From Rubripirellula sp. (GTDB lineage: Bacteria > Planctomycetota > Planctomycetia > Pirellulales > Pirellulaceae), in NCBI GenBank assembly GCA_012270065.1, contig JAAXJB010000039.1, positions 352,934 through 392,378 of the forward strand: DNA of 39,445 nt, written 5' to 3'. Both the position numbers and the translations under genes were made by a program. Positions within the stretch are counted from its first letter, which is position 1. Each line of letters begins with the position of its first letter. Under the pieces are notes generated by a model, which saw only the letters and a program-made list of their open reading frames with translations, searched no databases and was not told the DNA's origin. Positions 1 through 9,042 of the stretch are shown one piece after another.

Positions 1-2
1 TC

Positions 3-137
3 GGTCTAAGTCCATCTTCTGCGCACGCTTTCCCAGTACACGCGAAAACAGCCGACTTTTTAAATGCCACGGTCTTTGTGCTCCGTCCGGGCCCCGAAAT
101 CGGGCCCAGCACAATGTCTCTCTCTGTCCATGCCTGA
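3..137 (+). CDS. possible 3' end of an unidentified CDS (5' end outside window)
   Basis: One plus-strand frame is open from the left edge and stops with TGA at 135-137. The translation is hydrophobic and has ordinary composition (it includes FLNATVFVLRPGPEIGPS), so it could be the tail of a gene that starts outside the window. It matches no family I recognise. Other frames are also open across the first 60 bases, including on the minus strand, so the call is weak. Confidence 0.2.
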   Translation, partial: GLSPSSAHAFPVHAKTADFLNATVFVLRPGPEIGPSTMSLSVHA

Positions 138-365
138 GTGATGGTCACCCGCTGCAGTCGGGTTCTGCCGATTACGGCGACTGAAACGCTTATGCGGCTT
201 CTGCTGATGGCGTTCGCGAAGCTTTCTGGGAAGCTGATGCAGGTTCTGCAAACCCACACACGGAAGTGACCTACGGTTTTGGTGTAAGGGATGAGATTTT
301 GACCACGTCATGATCATCCCACCGCATTCCATTCACTCATTCGCGACCGAAATCGGCAATTCATC
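138..365. other. non-coding or degraded stretch before the first complete gene
   Basis: No convincing gene is visible here. A minus-strand reading frame over 60-332 is rich in Arg, His and Gln and looks like chance. A plus-strand frame from about 172 to 313 reads like ordinary protein (NAYAASADGVREAFWEADAG) but begins right after a stop codon, so it could be a gene remnant. The 10-bp palindrome CCGAAATCGG occurs twice, at 94-103 and 347-356; the first copy sits inside a GGGCCC-flanked hairpin at 89-107 and the second lies just upstream of the gene at 366. Confidence 0.3.
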
Positions 366-1070
366 ATGGGCTTTCTGAAACGTATCCTCCGCAGTGGAGT
401 AGCCGAAGACTCGATCAAAGGCGGTTCAAGCGGAAGCTTTGAGTCACTTTCAGATGACGAACTTCAAACCCACATGGGAATCGACTCCTATGGTGTTTTT
501 GACCTGACTGATGCAATTCGCCCCTCTTACGATCTACAGATTGTCCCAAAACAGGGATTTCGGTACGACGAATACATTGATGAAGCCAACGGAACCCGCA
601 CGCCTGTCATCATGGCATCAGCCACGCGGCACGCGCTGCTGGATTTGTTTCTTGACCTGATTGAACCGCTTGGTACCACGGTCGATGTAGTTCTTGAAAC
701 CAGTCACCATGCTGGAAATGACCAGGAAGACCTTTATCGGGAACACATTGATGTCCCGGTACTCAAGAGTATTCTTCTTGATTTTGAAGACCTCCTGCTC
801 AACGACGGTTGCACTGGGATCGCAGTCATCAACCCTGCCAAAAGGCAGGAAGTTCAACTGGATGAACACAAGCTACTGATCGTCTATGGTGATCCTTTGA
901 AAGAGTTTGAGCAGACGCTGATAGCGGGAGATGTTTATCCGGACGACGATATCCAGTTTGTCACTGAGGCCGAGCACGTTCACAGCAGCAGTGAAAAAAT
1001 GTTCCGCAAGTTCAATATGCTCAAGAATCGCCTCGGTATGGATAGCGAAAGCAACCAAGCCGCCTGGTAG
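366..1070 (+). CDS. conserved-looking acidic protein of unknown function
   Basis: This is a 234-residue, acidic, soluble-looking protein with no signal peptide or membrane segment. It begins with a short basic stretch (MGFLKRILRSG), followed by a Ser/Asp/Glu-rich region and a mixed alpha/beta composition. A central segment at about residues 80-110 contains an amphipathic helix (HALLDLFLDLIEPLG). The ATG at 366 is the only sensible start, and no Shine-Dalgarno sequence is visible. I do not recognise the family. The following flavoprotein gene has the same orientation and starts about 130 bp downstream, so co-transcription is possible but not shown. Codon use and composition look like a real gene. 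Confidence 0.7.
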   Translation: MGFLKRILRSGVAEDSIKGGSSGSFESLSDDELQTHMGIDSYGVFDLTDAIRPSYDLQIVPKQGFRYDEYIDEANGTRTPVIMASATRHALLDLFLDLIEPLGTTVDVVLETSHHAGNDQEDLYREHIDVPVLKSILLDFEDLLLNDGCTGIAVINPAKRQEVQLDEHKLLIVYGDPLKEFEQTLIAGDVYPDDDIQFVTEAEHVHSSSEKMFRKFNMLKNRLGMDSESNQAAW

Positions 1071-1201
1071 GAATCATTTTCCGGCACGATGGGCACGCAG
1101 CTCGCCTTGAAAAGGAAAAAATCCAGACAGGTCGACAATATGACCCGTTTTTGCGAATATGTGGATCGTCGTTTTCAATCCACAGGCAAGGTATTTCTCC
1201 A

Positions 1202-1735
1202 ATGATCCTGGTGATCAGCTCAAGCCTCCACCCGGGCAGCCGAAGCCGCATACTGGCACGCGCCTGCGTGAAGCGACTGCATGAACTTGAGGCCGATGTC
1301 AGTCTGTTTGATCTTGCTGAGTCACCACTGCCGCCCTGTGATGGTGCGACTGCCTATGGTGACAGCAACGTTCAGCAACTTAGTGGTCTCATCGAGAATG
1401 CCGATGCAGTTCTCATTGCATCACCGGTCTACAATTACGACGTAAATTCAGCTGCCAAAAATGCAGTTGAGCTGACTGGTCGAGCATGGACAGGCAAGGT
1501 TGTCGGGATGATGCTTGCAGCCGGTGGTCAAGGAAGCTACATGTCCGGGATGGGCCTTGCCAACAGTTTAATGCTTGATTTTCGTTGCCTGATTGTCCCG
1601 CGTTTCATCTACGCAACGGGTGAATCATTCGAAGGTGAACAACTTGCTGATGAGAGTATTCAAGAACGCGTACATATTCTCGTCGACGATACTCTCCGTC
1701 TGGTCCGTGGGCTCAAACCCGAAAGCCAAGTCTAA
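1202..1735 (+). CDS. NADPH-dependent FMN reductase family flavoprotein
   Basis: The 177-residue product has the flavodoxin-like fold of the NADPH-dependent FMN reductase family. Visible features are the N-terminal beta strand followed by the phosphate-binding loop (ISSSLHPGSRSR) and the central FMN-contact segment SPVYNYDVNSAAKNAVE, followed by a strand and glycine-rich loop (MMLAAGGQGSYMSG). Family members bind FMN and reduce flavins, quinones, chromate or azo compounds with NAD(P)H; the substrate here cannot be told from sequence. I prefer the ATG at 1202 because the conserved domain starts immediately there; the open frame extends upstream to 1151 without conserved sequence. Its stop codon overlaps that of the convergent nadD. 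Confidence 0.85.
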   Translation: MILVISSSLHPGSRSRILARACVKRLHELEADVSLFDLAESPLPPCDGATAYGDSNVQQLSGLIENADAVLIASPVYNYDVNSAAKNAVELTGRAWTGKVVGMMLAAGGQGSYMSGMGLANSLMLDFRCLIVPRFIYATGESFEGEQLADESIQERVHILVDDTLRLVRGLKPESQV

Positions 1736-2376
1736 ATTTCACTTGGGTTTTCTGCTGGAGACGCGTAAAGATTATTTGCCCGGATGAAAGTCTCCACCGC
1801 GGCAGGAATCCGAAACCGGATGCTCAGCCCTTTTGAAACACGATCACGTAGATCACTGCTGGAAAGTTCGTTCAACGGCATGGGCACACGAGATTTTCTG
1901 ATTCGATCAATTTGTTGTTCGGTTGCCAGCCCGGAAAGCACGTTGTAATCAATGCTGTCCTCGGCACCTCGCTGCAAAACAGCGAGGTTGACTGACTCAA
2001 GCAGGCGTTGCGGCTGATGCCATTTACGTATCGATGCCAAAGAATCACTGCCCATGATCAAAAACAAATCTGCCCTGGGATATTCTGCTCGCAATTCGTC
2101 AAGTGTGTCGACTGTGTAGCTGACGTCCCCTCGCGTCAGTTCACGGTCATCAACTCGGAATTTTTCACATCCCGAAACAGCAAGATCGATCATCTGCCGT
2201 CTCTGCTCATTGGAAGCGACCGGGCCGTCAGGCTTCAAGGGAGAAATCGCCGCGGGGATCCAAAGGATTTCGTCCAATTCGAGGGATTCAAGAACTGCCT
2301 CGGCAATCCACAAATGCCCAAGATGAGGTGGATCAAAAGAACCGCCGAAAATTCCGATTCGTCGAGAGTCTGACAT
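1732..2376 (-). CDS. nadD: nicotinate-nucleotide adenylyltransferase
   Basis: NadD transfers AMP from ATP to nicotinate mononucleotide, giving deamido-NAD in NAD biosynthesis. The protein opens with the nucleotidyltransferase signature GIFGGSFDPPHLGHL, containing the HxGH-type ATP-binding motif, at residues 8-22. It carries the KPDG segment of the pyridine-nucleotide pocket and ends with the second ATP-binding motif as SSSDLRDRV near residue 190. The length of 214 residues from the proposed start is normal for the family. I chose the ATG at 2376 because the conserved strand begins six residues later; an upstream frame to 2463 adds an unconserved leader. It is divergent from priA and convergent with the flavoprotein gene, sharing stop-codon bases with it. 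Confidence 0.92.
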   Translation of the reverse strand: MSDSRRIGIFGGSFDPPHLGHLWIAEAVLESLELDEILWIPAAISPLKPDGPVASNEQRRQMIDLAVSGCEKFRVDDRELTRGDVSYTVDTLDELRAEYPRADLFLIMGSDSLASIRKWHQPQRLLESVNLAVLQRGAEDSIDYNVLSGLATEQQIDRIRKSRVPMPLNELSSSDLRDRVSKGLSIRFRIPAAVETFIRANNLYASPAENPSEI

Positions 2377-2600
2377 TTTGCGTTCGAATTCACCCATTTT
2401 GCTTGTCCAATGACCAAACTTGTCCATTCCATTTGCCACATTGAGCCCCAAACGTAACAGCAATTACCGTAAATTGCTGCTCGTCACTGTGAAATGTGGC
2501 TGTCAGCCATGAAGCTGGCACTCAACGGGTTGGAACATTCATTATGTTGACCGATAACTTGGGGTGTACCCATCAGCTTTCCCATTTTCCTTCGGATCCC

Positions 2601-5003
2601 ATGAGCAGCCCAATTGAACCGCCCAACGGGGAATCGGGGTATGAAGATCATGAAGATACAGATGGGTCTTCCAAGCGTGAAGAAAGCAAGTCCGCTTCTC
2701 GTCCGCAGAAATCCCATCAGACAGAATTATTCGAGACCGACATTCCGCCTTGGGAAATGACGCCCGAGGCGTCAAGCGCGACGGCCACGATTGTGTTCAG
2801 TGAAGCACCTCATGGACCTTACGACTACGGCATTCCTGACTCGATGCGTAACACATTGCAGATTGGGATGCGGGTTCACGTGCCATTGGGGAGAAGAAGA
2901 AAGCCGCTCGTTGGCTGGTGTACCAAAATCGATCTCGATGCCAAAGCAAAACGATCGCTGCGGGACATTTTAGAAATTATCGACGAAGCCCCACTGTGCG
3001 ATCCATCGCTGGTACGACTTGTTTTATGGATGAGCCACTACTACCAGGCGCCGGCAGGTCAGGTATTCGACACACTCATCCCGTCCAGTGTTCGCAGCAA
3101 CGCTGGAACACGCCAAAGAACTTACTTTCATCCATGCATGGAATCACTTGACGACGCGACCATCAATCGTCTACCCAGGAAACAGCAGTCGGTGATTCGG
3201 CATTTGATCAATGCCAGTGGTCCCCTGACAGCAGTTCAACTGATGGATAGAGCTTCATGTACACAAGATCCAATCCGTCGACTTCAAAGAAAGGGACTCC
3301 TCAAATCCGAAACACGCCGTGAAATGGCAACCTCCACCCCAACACGTTGGCAGGTCAGCGATGGAGAAACGGAAAGATCCTTGACCCTGACCGAAGATCA
3401 ATCTCATGCCTTATCGCGAATTACCTCAGCGGTCGACAGTGGTGAAGGAAAGACTCTCGTTCTTCATGGTGTAACGGGAAGCGGAAAAACCGAAGTTTAC
3501 ATTCGCGCTATCGAACATCTTGTGCGATATGGTCGTGGTGCAATCGTTCTGGTTCCAGAAATCAGCCTGACACCCCAGACCCGCGGACGATTTGAGAGGC
3601 GTTTTCAGTCAGTCGCGGTATTGCACAGTCAAATGACACCAGCGGAACGGCATTTCCAATGGCAGCGAATACGCAGTGGAGAAGTACAAGTCGTTATCGG
3701 TCCACGTAGTGCCGTTTTCGCTCCCCTGCCACGTTTAGGTCTGATCATTCTGGATGAAGAACACGATGCATCTTTCAAGCAGGATACCCAGCCACGATAC
3801 CACGCTCGTAAAGTCGCACATGCTCGTGCCATGTCTCTTGGTGTACCGCTGGTACTTGGTTCAGCAACTCCATCACTCGAATCCTGGCAGGCCACACAAA
3901 CCGGCCATGCTGAGATGGTCCCCCTGCCATCAAGAGTCAATGAACTTCCTATGCCGGATGTGCAATTGGTTGACCTGCGAGTCAAGGACGATCGAACATC
4001 CGGTGCCATCAGCCGTCCGCTGCATCTCGCGCTGCGTGAAACCCTGAAAGACCATGGCCAGACCATTTTACTCCTCAATCGTCGAGGCTTTGCTACGACG
4101 ATCCAATGCCCGGCTTGTGGAGAGGTTGTCGCCTGCCCGGACTGTGATATGGCATTAACTCACCATCGTGACGGTGGAAAGGCAATCTGCCACTACTGCG
4201 ACTTTACAATTCCAACACCACCTGCATGTCCAGCATGTGGCTTCGACGGCATGCGTTATGGTGGACTTGGTACTCAACGCCTGGAAACCGAGGTGAAAGC
4301 GAAATTTCCGGAGGCTCGAATCGCTCGCATGGATAGTGATACCATGCGACGCCCAGGGAGCCATCAAAAAGTTCTTTCCATGTTTCGACGTGGCGACATT
4401 GATATTCTGCTGGGCACGCAGATGATTGCCAAAGGTCTTGATTTTCCAAACGTGTTGCTGGTGGGTGTTATCAATGCAGACAGTGCCCTGCACTTCCCCG
4501 ATTTCCGTGCAGCCGAGCGTACTTTCCAACTGGTCACCCAAGTCGCTGGTCGGACAGGAAGAGGAGATCGAAGTGGACGCGTGATCGTTCAGACTTTCTC
4601 TCCCGAACATCCTGCCATTCAAGCTGCCTCGCGACACGATTATCATGGGTTCGCAAAAGATGAAATGGTGATCAGAAGACGTTTCAGTTATCCGCCATGT
4701 GGAAGTGTGGCGCGAATCATCATTCGCGGATCCATCGAACAAGTCACCGAAGCTGTAGCAGATGCATTGTTGATTCAACTGGATGCGGCCCGAAAAAAAA
4801 TGGGGTATGAAGTACGCCTACTCGGTCCTGCACCTCCACCCATATCAAAACTACGTGGCAAATACCGATTTCATATTCTCTTGCAGGCAACGAATCCCGG
4901 CCACTTGGGAAACACCATTCGCCAAGCGACTGAATCATTTACGATCGCCGAAAAAGACGACGTGCAATACGTGATCGATATTGACCCCATGGACATGCTT
5001 TGA
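2601..5003 (+). CDS. priA: primosomal protein N' (replication restart helicase)
   Basis: PriA is the superfamily-2 3'-5' DNA helicase that reloads the replisome at stalled forks. From the start at 2601 the protein has 800 residues. It shows the N-terminal 3'-DNA-binding domain (about residues 60-165), Walker A GVTGSGKTE at 290-298, Walker B DEEH at 385-388, eight zinc-binding cysteines at about 503, 506, 512, 515, 530, 533, 543 and 546, and the C-terminal helicase motif GTQMIAKGLDFPNV. It is longer than the roughly 730-residue E. coli protein mainly because of a poorly conserved acidic N-terminal extension of about 60 residues. The frame is open back to a GTG at 2496 and another ATG lies at 2544, so the start is uncertain. 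Confidence 0.95.
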   Translation: MSSPIEPPNGESGYEDHEDTDGSSKREESKSASRPQKSHQTELFETDIPPWEMTPEASSATATIVFSEAPHGPYDYGIPDSMRNTLQIGMRVHVPLGRRRKPLVGWCTKIDLDAKAKRSLRDILEIIDEAPLCDPSLVRLVLWMSHYYQAPAGQVFDTLIPSSVRSNAGTRQRTYFHPCMESLDDATINRLPRKQQSVIRHLINASGPLTAVQLMDRASCTQDPIRRLQRKGLLKSETRREMATSTPTRWQVSDGETERSLTLTEDQSHALSRITSAVDSGEGKTLVLHGVTGSGKTEVYIRAIEHLVRYGRGAIVLVPEISLTPQTRGRFERRFQSVAVLHSQMTPAERHFQWQRIRSGEVQVVIGPRSAVFAPLPRLGLIILDEEHDASFKQDTQPRYHARKVAHARAMSLGVPLVLGSATPSLESWQATQTGHAEMVPLPSRVNELPMPDVQLVDLRVKDDRTSGAISRPLHLALRETLKDHGQTILLLNRRGFATTIQCPACGEVVACPDCDMALTHHRDGGKAICHYCDFTIPTPPACPACGFDGMRYGGLGTQRLETEVKAKFPEARIARMDSDTMRRPGSHQKVLSMFRRGDIDILLGTQMIAKGLDFPNVLLVGVINADSALHFPDFRAAERTFQLVTQVAGRTGRGDRSGRVIVQTFSPEHPAIQAASRHDYHGFAKDEMVIRRRFSYPPCGSVARIIIRGSIEQVTEAVADALLIQLDAARKKMGYEVRLLGPAPPPISKLRGKYRFHILLQATNPGHLGNTIRQATESFTIAEKDDVQYVIDIDPMDML

Positions 5004-5031
5004 GTGCAACCAGTTCGGCTTCTTGCCAGAT

Positions 5032-5676
5032 TCAAGGAGCAAGACGCGAAATTTGCCACTGGTCTTCGACAAGCTGATAGCAGATCCGATCATGCAGCCG
5101 TCCCGGCCGTCCCTGCCAGAACTCATATCTGTTGGGTTGAACTTCATAACCTCCCCAGTGTTCGGGACAAGGTATTTCTGCTTGTTCATATTCTGTCTGC
5201 AATTCGACAAACCGGTTTTGAAGCGTTTGACTTGAATCGACGATAGAGGATTGTTGACTCACATGAGCACCCAACTGACTCTCACGCGGGCGCGTGCGAA
5301 AATAGTCCGCTGACTTACTGCGTTCAGATTTCGTAACCGTTCCCTCAATTCTCACTTGCCGCTGCAGGTGTGCCCACAGAAAACACAAAGAAACCTGCGG
5401 GTTGTCCTGTATTTGTCGCCCCTTCTGAGAATGATAATTGGTGTAGAAGCATAGTCGCCCATCTTCGATCCCTTTGAGCAATACAATTCTGGAAGTCACA
5501 TTACCCTTCAAATCTGCCGTTGACAGAGTCATGGCGTTGACCTCCACCCAGTCTGGCAGGTCAGGCTGCTGTGCCTGTTCAAACCAGTGTTGAAACTGGA
5601 TGACTGGATCAAGATCAATCTCGGACTTTGAAAGGCCCGACATCGAATAGGTCTTGCGCATTTCTTGGATGGACAT
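5032..5676 (-). CDS. pdxH: pyridoxamine/pyridoxine 5'-phosphate oxidase
   Basis: PdxH oxidises pyridoxine or pyridoxamine 5'-phosphate to pyridoxal 5'-phosphate with FMN and oxygen. The 214-residue product has the family's usual length and landmarks: the N-terminal RKTYSMSGL segment, the FMN-binding TSRIVLLKGI and FYTNYHSQKGRQI blocks, ESQLGAHVSQQSS, and the C-terminal signature RPGRLHDRICY ending in WQISRLAP. The ATG at 5676 is favoured because an AGGA sequence lies 5 bases upstream; the open frame runs further to 5808 without conserved residues. It converges on priA (28 bp between stops) and is divergent from the YqgE-family gene. No other vitamin B6 gene is nearby. Confidence 0.93.
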   Translation of the reverse strand: MSIQEMRKTYSMSGLSKSEIDLDPVIQFQHWFEQAQQPDLPDWVEVNAMTLSTADLKGNVTSRIVLLKGIEDGRLCFYTNYHSQKGRQIQDNPQVSLCFLWAHLQRQVRIEGTVTKSERSKSADYFRTRPRESQLGAHVSQQSSIVDSSQTLQNRFVELQTEYEQAEIPCPEHWGGYEVQPNRYEFWQGRPGRLHDRICYQLVEDQWQISRLAP

Positions 5677-5829
5677 ATTCCTGTTATAAGCCTTCAAAGA
5701 CATCAATTGCGGAAAATACGTGGCGACTTTTGCAAACAGGAAAGCTGTTTGGCGCGCCGGTTGCCTAGTTATAGACCTGCAGCGGTTTGACTGCCAACCT
5801 GACAGCATCGTTGGACCACGGAGCCAATC

Positions 5830-6471
5830 ATGAGGGAATCGTACCTGGGCCAGTTACTGGTCGCATCAAGTACCGTCACCGACTCCATGTATGCCAACGG
5901 CGTTTGCCTGATCGTCCACGACGATGGGAACCGTGTGATTGGTGTGATGCTTAACCGCCCTCTCGAAGCTGATTCAGCCGCTCTGGCGACGATTTTTGGA
6001 AGAACGGATTCAGATCCTCGGACCTCATCACGATCCCAGGTCCAGACCGATATGGGCGACCAAGGGTCAGCACAATCTGTCCCTGAGTCGAACCACTCCC
6101 CTATGGCAAGGTCGCTGCACTTCGGTGGCCCACTCTCTGGACCAATTGTGGCACTTCACCAACTCCGGGATTACGCCGAGGCAGAGACTGGAGATGGGAT
6201 TTATGTGGCGGCCCAGAAACACCATCTGATGGATCTGATTCAGGACCAAGATGAGCCTTGTCGGCTTATCGTGGGGCACCTGGAGTGGGAATCTGAAGAG
6301 CTTGCTGCAGAAATAACTCATGGCTGCTGGCACATGTTGCCCGCCAGTGTTAAAGACGTCTTTTCATCTGCCGACGAAATGTGGTCATCGGTCATTCGAC
6401 GCGCCACTGATACTTCTTTGGCAAAGTGGATCGGTCTCCCTGATACAAATGCAGTTGGCGAGTTAAACTAG
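5830..6471 (+). CDS. YqgE/AlgH family protein (UPF0301)
   Basis: The 213-residue protein belongs to the YqgE/AlgH family. It shows the N-terminal YLGQLLVASSTVTDSMYANGVCLI block, seen here from residue 5 onward, then GVMLNRPLE and the central HFGGPLSGPIVALHQ motif. The biochemical role of the family is not established; AlgH was named for effects on alginate regulation in Pseudomonas. A Ser/Gln-rich insertion at about residues 57-93 makes it longer than the roughly 190-residue E. coli protein. A GGAG sequence at 5820-5823 sits 6 bases before the ATG and supports the start. It is divergent from pdxH, and the downstream cold-shock-domain gene may share its transcript. Confidence 0.88.
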   Translation: MRESYLGQLLVASSTVTDSMYANGVCLIVHDDGNRVIGVMLNRPLEADSAALATIFGRTDSDPRTSSRSQVQTDMGDQGSAQSVPESNHSPMARSLHFGGPLSGPIVALHQLRDYAEAETGDGIYVAAQKHHLMDLIQDQDEPCRLIVGHLEWESEELAAEITHGCWHMLPASVKDVFSSADEMWSSVIRRATDTSLAKWIGLPDTNAVGELN

Positions 6472-6585
6472 TCATTCAAATGCTGAATCGGCATGGTCCT
6501 TGCGTGACCCGACGAAAGGTCATCAACTTCGTTTGATAAGCTCCGATGAGCACCAACCCCACCAACCAAAACCAAGAGTCACACC

Positions 6586-6975
6586 GTGGATGAGCCCGAT
6601 CAAGACGATGGGATCAAGAAGAAGTTCCGTATACAACGGCGGAGACTCGGCAAGATCATGTTCATTGAAAAGGAAGGCACATACGGCTTCATACAGGCCG
6701 AAGATTTCAGAGAGGATGTTTTCTTCCATAGTGCCGACTGGGAAGGCACCATCATAAAAGATGGTGTTACCCAGAAGCTTTTACCCGAAGTTGAACTGTG
6801 GGTAGAATTCGAGCTCGATGACGAGCATCGCGAAACGAACGATCGACTTCGGGCTAAAGTGGTTCGACCCACCACGCGTCCAACAGGAAGAAAACTCTCA
6901 GGCCGTGACGCAACCTTCAGAATTGTGACTCACCATCCAAATGCGCGCCGCAAGCGTCCCAACTGGCGGAAATGA
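6586..6975 (+). CDS. cold-shock-domain (OB-fold) nucleic-acid-binding protein
   Basis: The 129-residue product contains a single cold-shock-like domain at about residues 20-95. The RNP1-like element is TYGFI (32-36) and the RNP2-like element is EDVFFHSADW (43-52). Such domains bind single-stranded RNA or DNA. The flanks are basic: an N-terminal KKKFRIQRRR stretch and an Arg/Lys-rich C-terminal tail of about 30 residues, both of which could add nucleic-acid contacts. The start appears to be GTG at 6586, because the frame is closed upstream by TGA at 6547-6549. A 15-codon ORF (ATG at 6546) ends with TGA at 6591-6593, overlapping this start. The domain is more divergent than CspA-type proteins. 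Confidence 0.8.
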   Translation: MDEPDQDDGIKKKFRIQRRRLGKIMFIEKEGTYGFIQAEDFREDVFFHSADWEGTIIKDGVTQKLLPEVELWVEFELDDEHRETNDRLRAKVVRPTTRPTGRKLSGRDATFRIVTHHPNARRKRPNWRK

Positions 6976-7026
6976 AAATCGGCTGCCAATCCTGTTCGGA
7001 ATTGGTGATGAAAAATCACTTGGAGA

Positions 7027-9042
7027 TTACTTATCTTTTTTCTTGGGAGCTTTCCCGCCGTTTTTCTTGGCCGCGGTAACTTCTGCCTCGAGATCACGAA
7101 CAAGCTTCCCGTTGATATGGGTCGTCAACAAATCCCGCGTGACACCAAACATCTGATCAACCTTGGCTCGCTGGTTAGCACTGCCACTGCCTTTTAGCAG
7201 GTTGTTGAAGTAGGTCTGTTTTTTTCCCATGTCGTTGGCAAGGATCTCGTTACTTGGTTGCTCTCGTAAAGCCACCATGAGTGTTTCCACTTTATCCATC
7301 TCGCCGCGTTCCAGTCGCAACCGTATCCGCGCCTTGAACAGTTCACGAACCGCCACAAGATCGATGATCGAGTTCTGCACGCCCCGAATGTAGGCTTCCG
7401 CCTGCAATCTCGTATCATCACCAGACAGGTCGGCGACATCCCATTCATGTAATCCAGCCACGATAGGTAAACGGGCAAGAACTGCGCCCCCGTTCTTGAC
7501 ATACAACAGGCGGAGAGGATCTTCGTTGGGTTCGATACGCAAGCGTCCATCCCAGTCAGTTCGACCAATGAAGGTCATTTTGGTCGACTTCAGCTCCTTT
7601 TCATACAGCTCATAACCAATCATCGGGGTGTTCGGGGCTTTCTGCAGATGAAGCCGTACAGTTGAGGCTTCCTGAAACGGCCGGACCCGCAAGGCAGTTC
7701 GAAAAGTCCGTTTGTTCTTCCTTCCCTGCAAGCCTCCGGCCCGCCCAGAATAGAAATCCATTTTAACGTTACGTCCCTCGAACGCAGTCACTTTCAGAAA
7801 AGCCCAATCAAGTGGTCCGATGACAAAGGGTTTTCCATTGCGATCGTTCTTTCGAATCATGGGCTCGAGGACATCCCCCATTTCGAGATTGGCTGGTGAA
7901 TCATCATCAACGATTAAACCACTCGCCCTCAACAGCCCTGTCGCAGCCCGTTGCCCTGCATTGTCAATTCGTACAACCGGTGCGAACGCACGTGTGATGG
8001 TCTTGCCAATCGTTGTTGTGAGGGTATTCCGGGATCCACTTTGCATCTTGGCAACCGGACCAAAATGTCGCATCAGCGTATCCATTTCAACCACACTCAC
8101 CTGCATGGGTACGCTTGTACTTTCCAGCTTGGCAATGAAAATCTTGTCATATGCTTCCACTGACTGGCTTACCAGGTCAGCAAGCTTGGGAAGAACCACT
8201 TTGGCCTCCGGGTCATCCAGAGACCGGGCAGCACCACGTGATACCAATACCGCTTCTGTTTCTTCTTCTGCCCACAGGTTGCTGACTGCAATGGCATCAC
8301 CGTCCACTATCTCCATTCGCTTCTCAACGCCGGAAACGGTTTCGTCTCCAAGCAGAGCAGCACGTCGCTTCACTTCGTTGATACGCTCCTCAGTTCCATA
8401 GATCTTGGTGACATATTGGGCGACATTTTCAGGAACGCGTATACGTACGGCATCCTTGTGAGTACGTTTGACAGCCAGAACCGGATCCGCAGCAGTGATG
8501 CTGTCGTAGTTCATGCCTGCCATATTCCTGTTGGCTGCGTTTACAACAGCGCGTGGTGCATCGGCCATGGTGACGCGCCAAATAGCAGAATAGTCGCGGT
8601 CGAGAAATTCGCGTAGCGGCTGTTCAACAGTCGATATGGAAATCGCTGGATCGTCCGAAACCAGCCAGATCAGTACTTTGTAAGGTGAATAATCCCACGG
8701 GAGATCGATTTCCGAATTCTTCGTGAGCTTCTCATAATTCTCTACCGCAGCTTGGACCTGTTCTGGATCAACGTCGACAGCCGGGGCACCTTGGTCATTC
8801 TTTGCACCAGTTTCCGTATTGGTGGATTCATCCTGCGGAGCATCTGTTACTGCATCAGCTGCCGTTACTGGCTTGTTTTCCTCTGTCAAGCCTGCCTTGC
8901 CAGCTTCAGTACTGGCAGGTGATTCTCCCTGGGTTGCTGCTGCAACATCGGCCTGCCCGGAGCTTGTGTCTTGCATTGACCAGGCAACATTGTTCAGTGC
9001 GCTAATCAAGACAACGGTGATCAATAAATTTCTGCGCGTCAT
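7027..9042 (-). CDS. secreted protein of unknown function, last gene of the Exb-associated cluster
   Basis: From the ATG at 9042 the protein has 671 residues. It has a clear signal peptide (MTRRNLLITVVLISALNNVAWS), then a low-complexity Ala/Glu/Thr/Gly region to about residue 85, then a long globular mixed alpha/beta region, ending in a lysine-rich tail (KNGGKAPKKKDK). No catalytic motif or known domain is visible to me. I chose 9042 over the more upstream ATG at 9057 because it gives a 4-base ATGA overlap with the stop of the preceding SBP-like gene, which suggests translational coupling, and because the signal peptide starts there. The tight linkage implies that it works with the two genes upstream, probably in the periplasm. 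Confidence 0.75.
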   Translation of the reverse strand: MTRRNLLITVVLISALNNVAWSMQDTSSGQADVAAATQGESPASTEAGKAGLTEENKPVTAADAVTDAPQDESTNTETGAKNDQGAPAVDVDPEQVQAAVENYEKLTKNSEIDLPWDYSPYKVLIWLVSDDPAISISTVEQPLREFLDRDYSAIWRVTMADAPRAVVNAANRNMAGMNYDSITAADPVLAVKRTHKDAVRIRVPENVAQYVTKIYGTEERINEVKRRAALLGDETVSGVEKRMEIVDGDAIAVSNLWAEEETEAVLVSRGAARSLDDPEAKVVLPKLADLVSQSVEAYDKIFIAKLESTSVPMQVSVVEMDTLMRHFGPVAKMQSGSRNTLTTTIGKTITRAFAPVVRIDNAGQRAATGLLRASGLIVDDDSPANLEMGDVLEPMIRKNDRNGKPFVIGPLDWAFLKVTAFEGRNVKMDFYSGRAGGLQGRKNKRTFRTALRVRPFQEASTVRLHLQKAPNTPMIGYELYEKELKSTKMTFIGRTDWDGRLRIEPNEDPLRLLYVKNGGAVLARLPIVAGLHEWDVADLSGDDTRLQAEAYIRGVQNSIIDLVAVRELFKARIRLRLERGEMDKVETLMVALREQPSNEILANDMGKKQTYFNNLLKGSGSANQRAKVDQMFGVTRDLLTTHINGKLVRDLEAEVTAAKKNGGKAPKKKDK

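Noticed and set aside
60-332. 90-codon minus-strand ORF near the left edge
   Set aside because: The translation is rich in Arg, His, Gln and Pro with no conserved pattern, and the frame looks like a chance opening.
4155-4778. 207-codon minus-strand ORF
   Set aside because: It is antisense to the zinc-binding and helicase part of priA.
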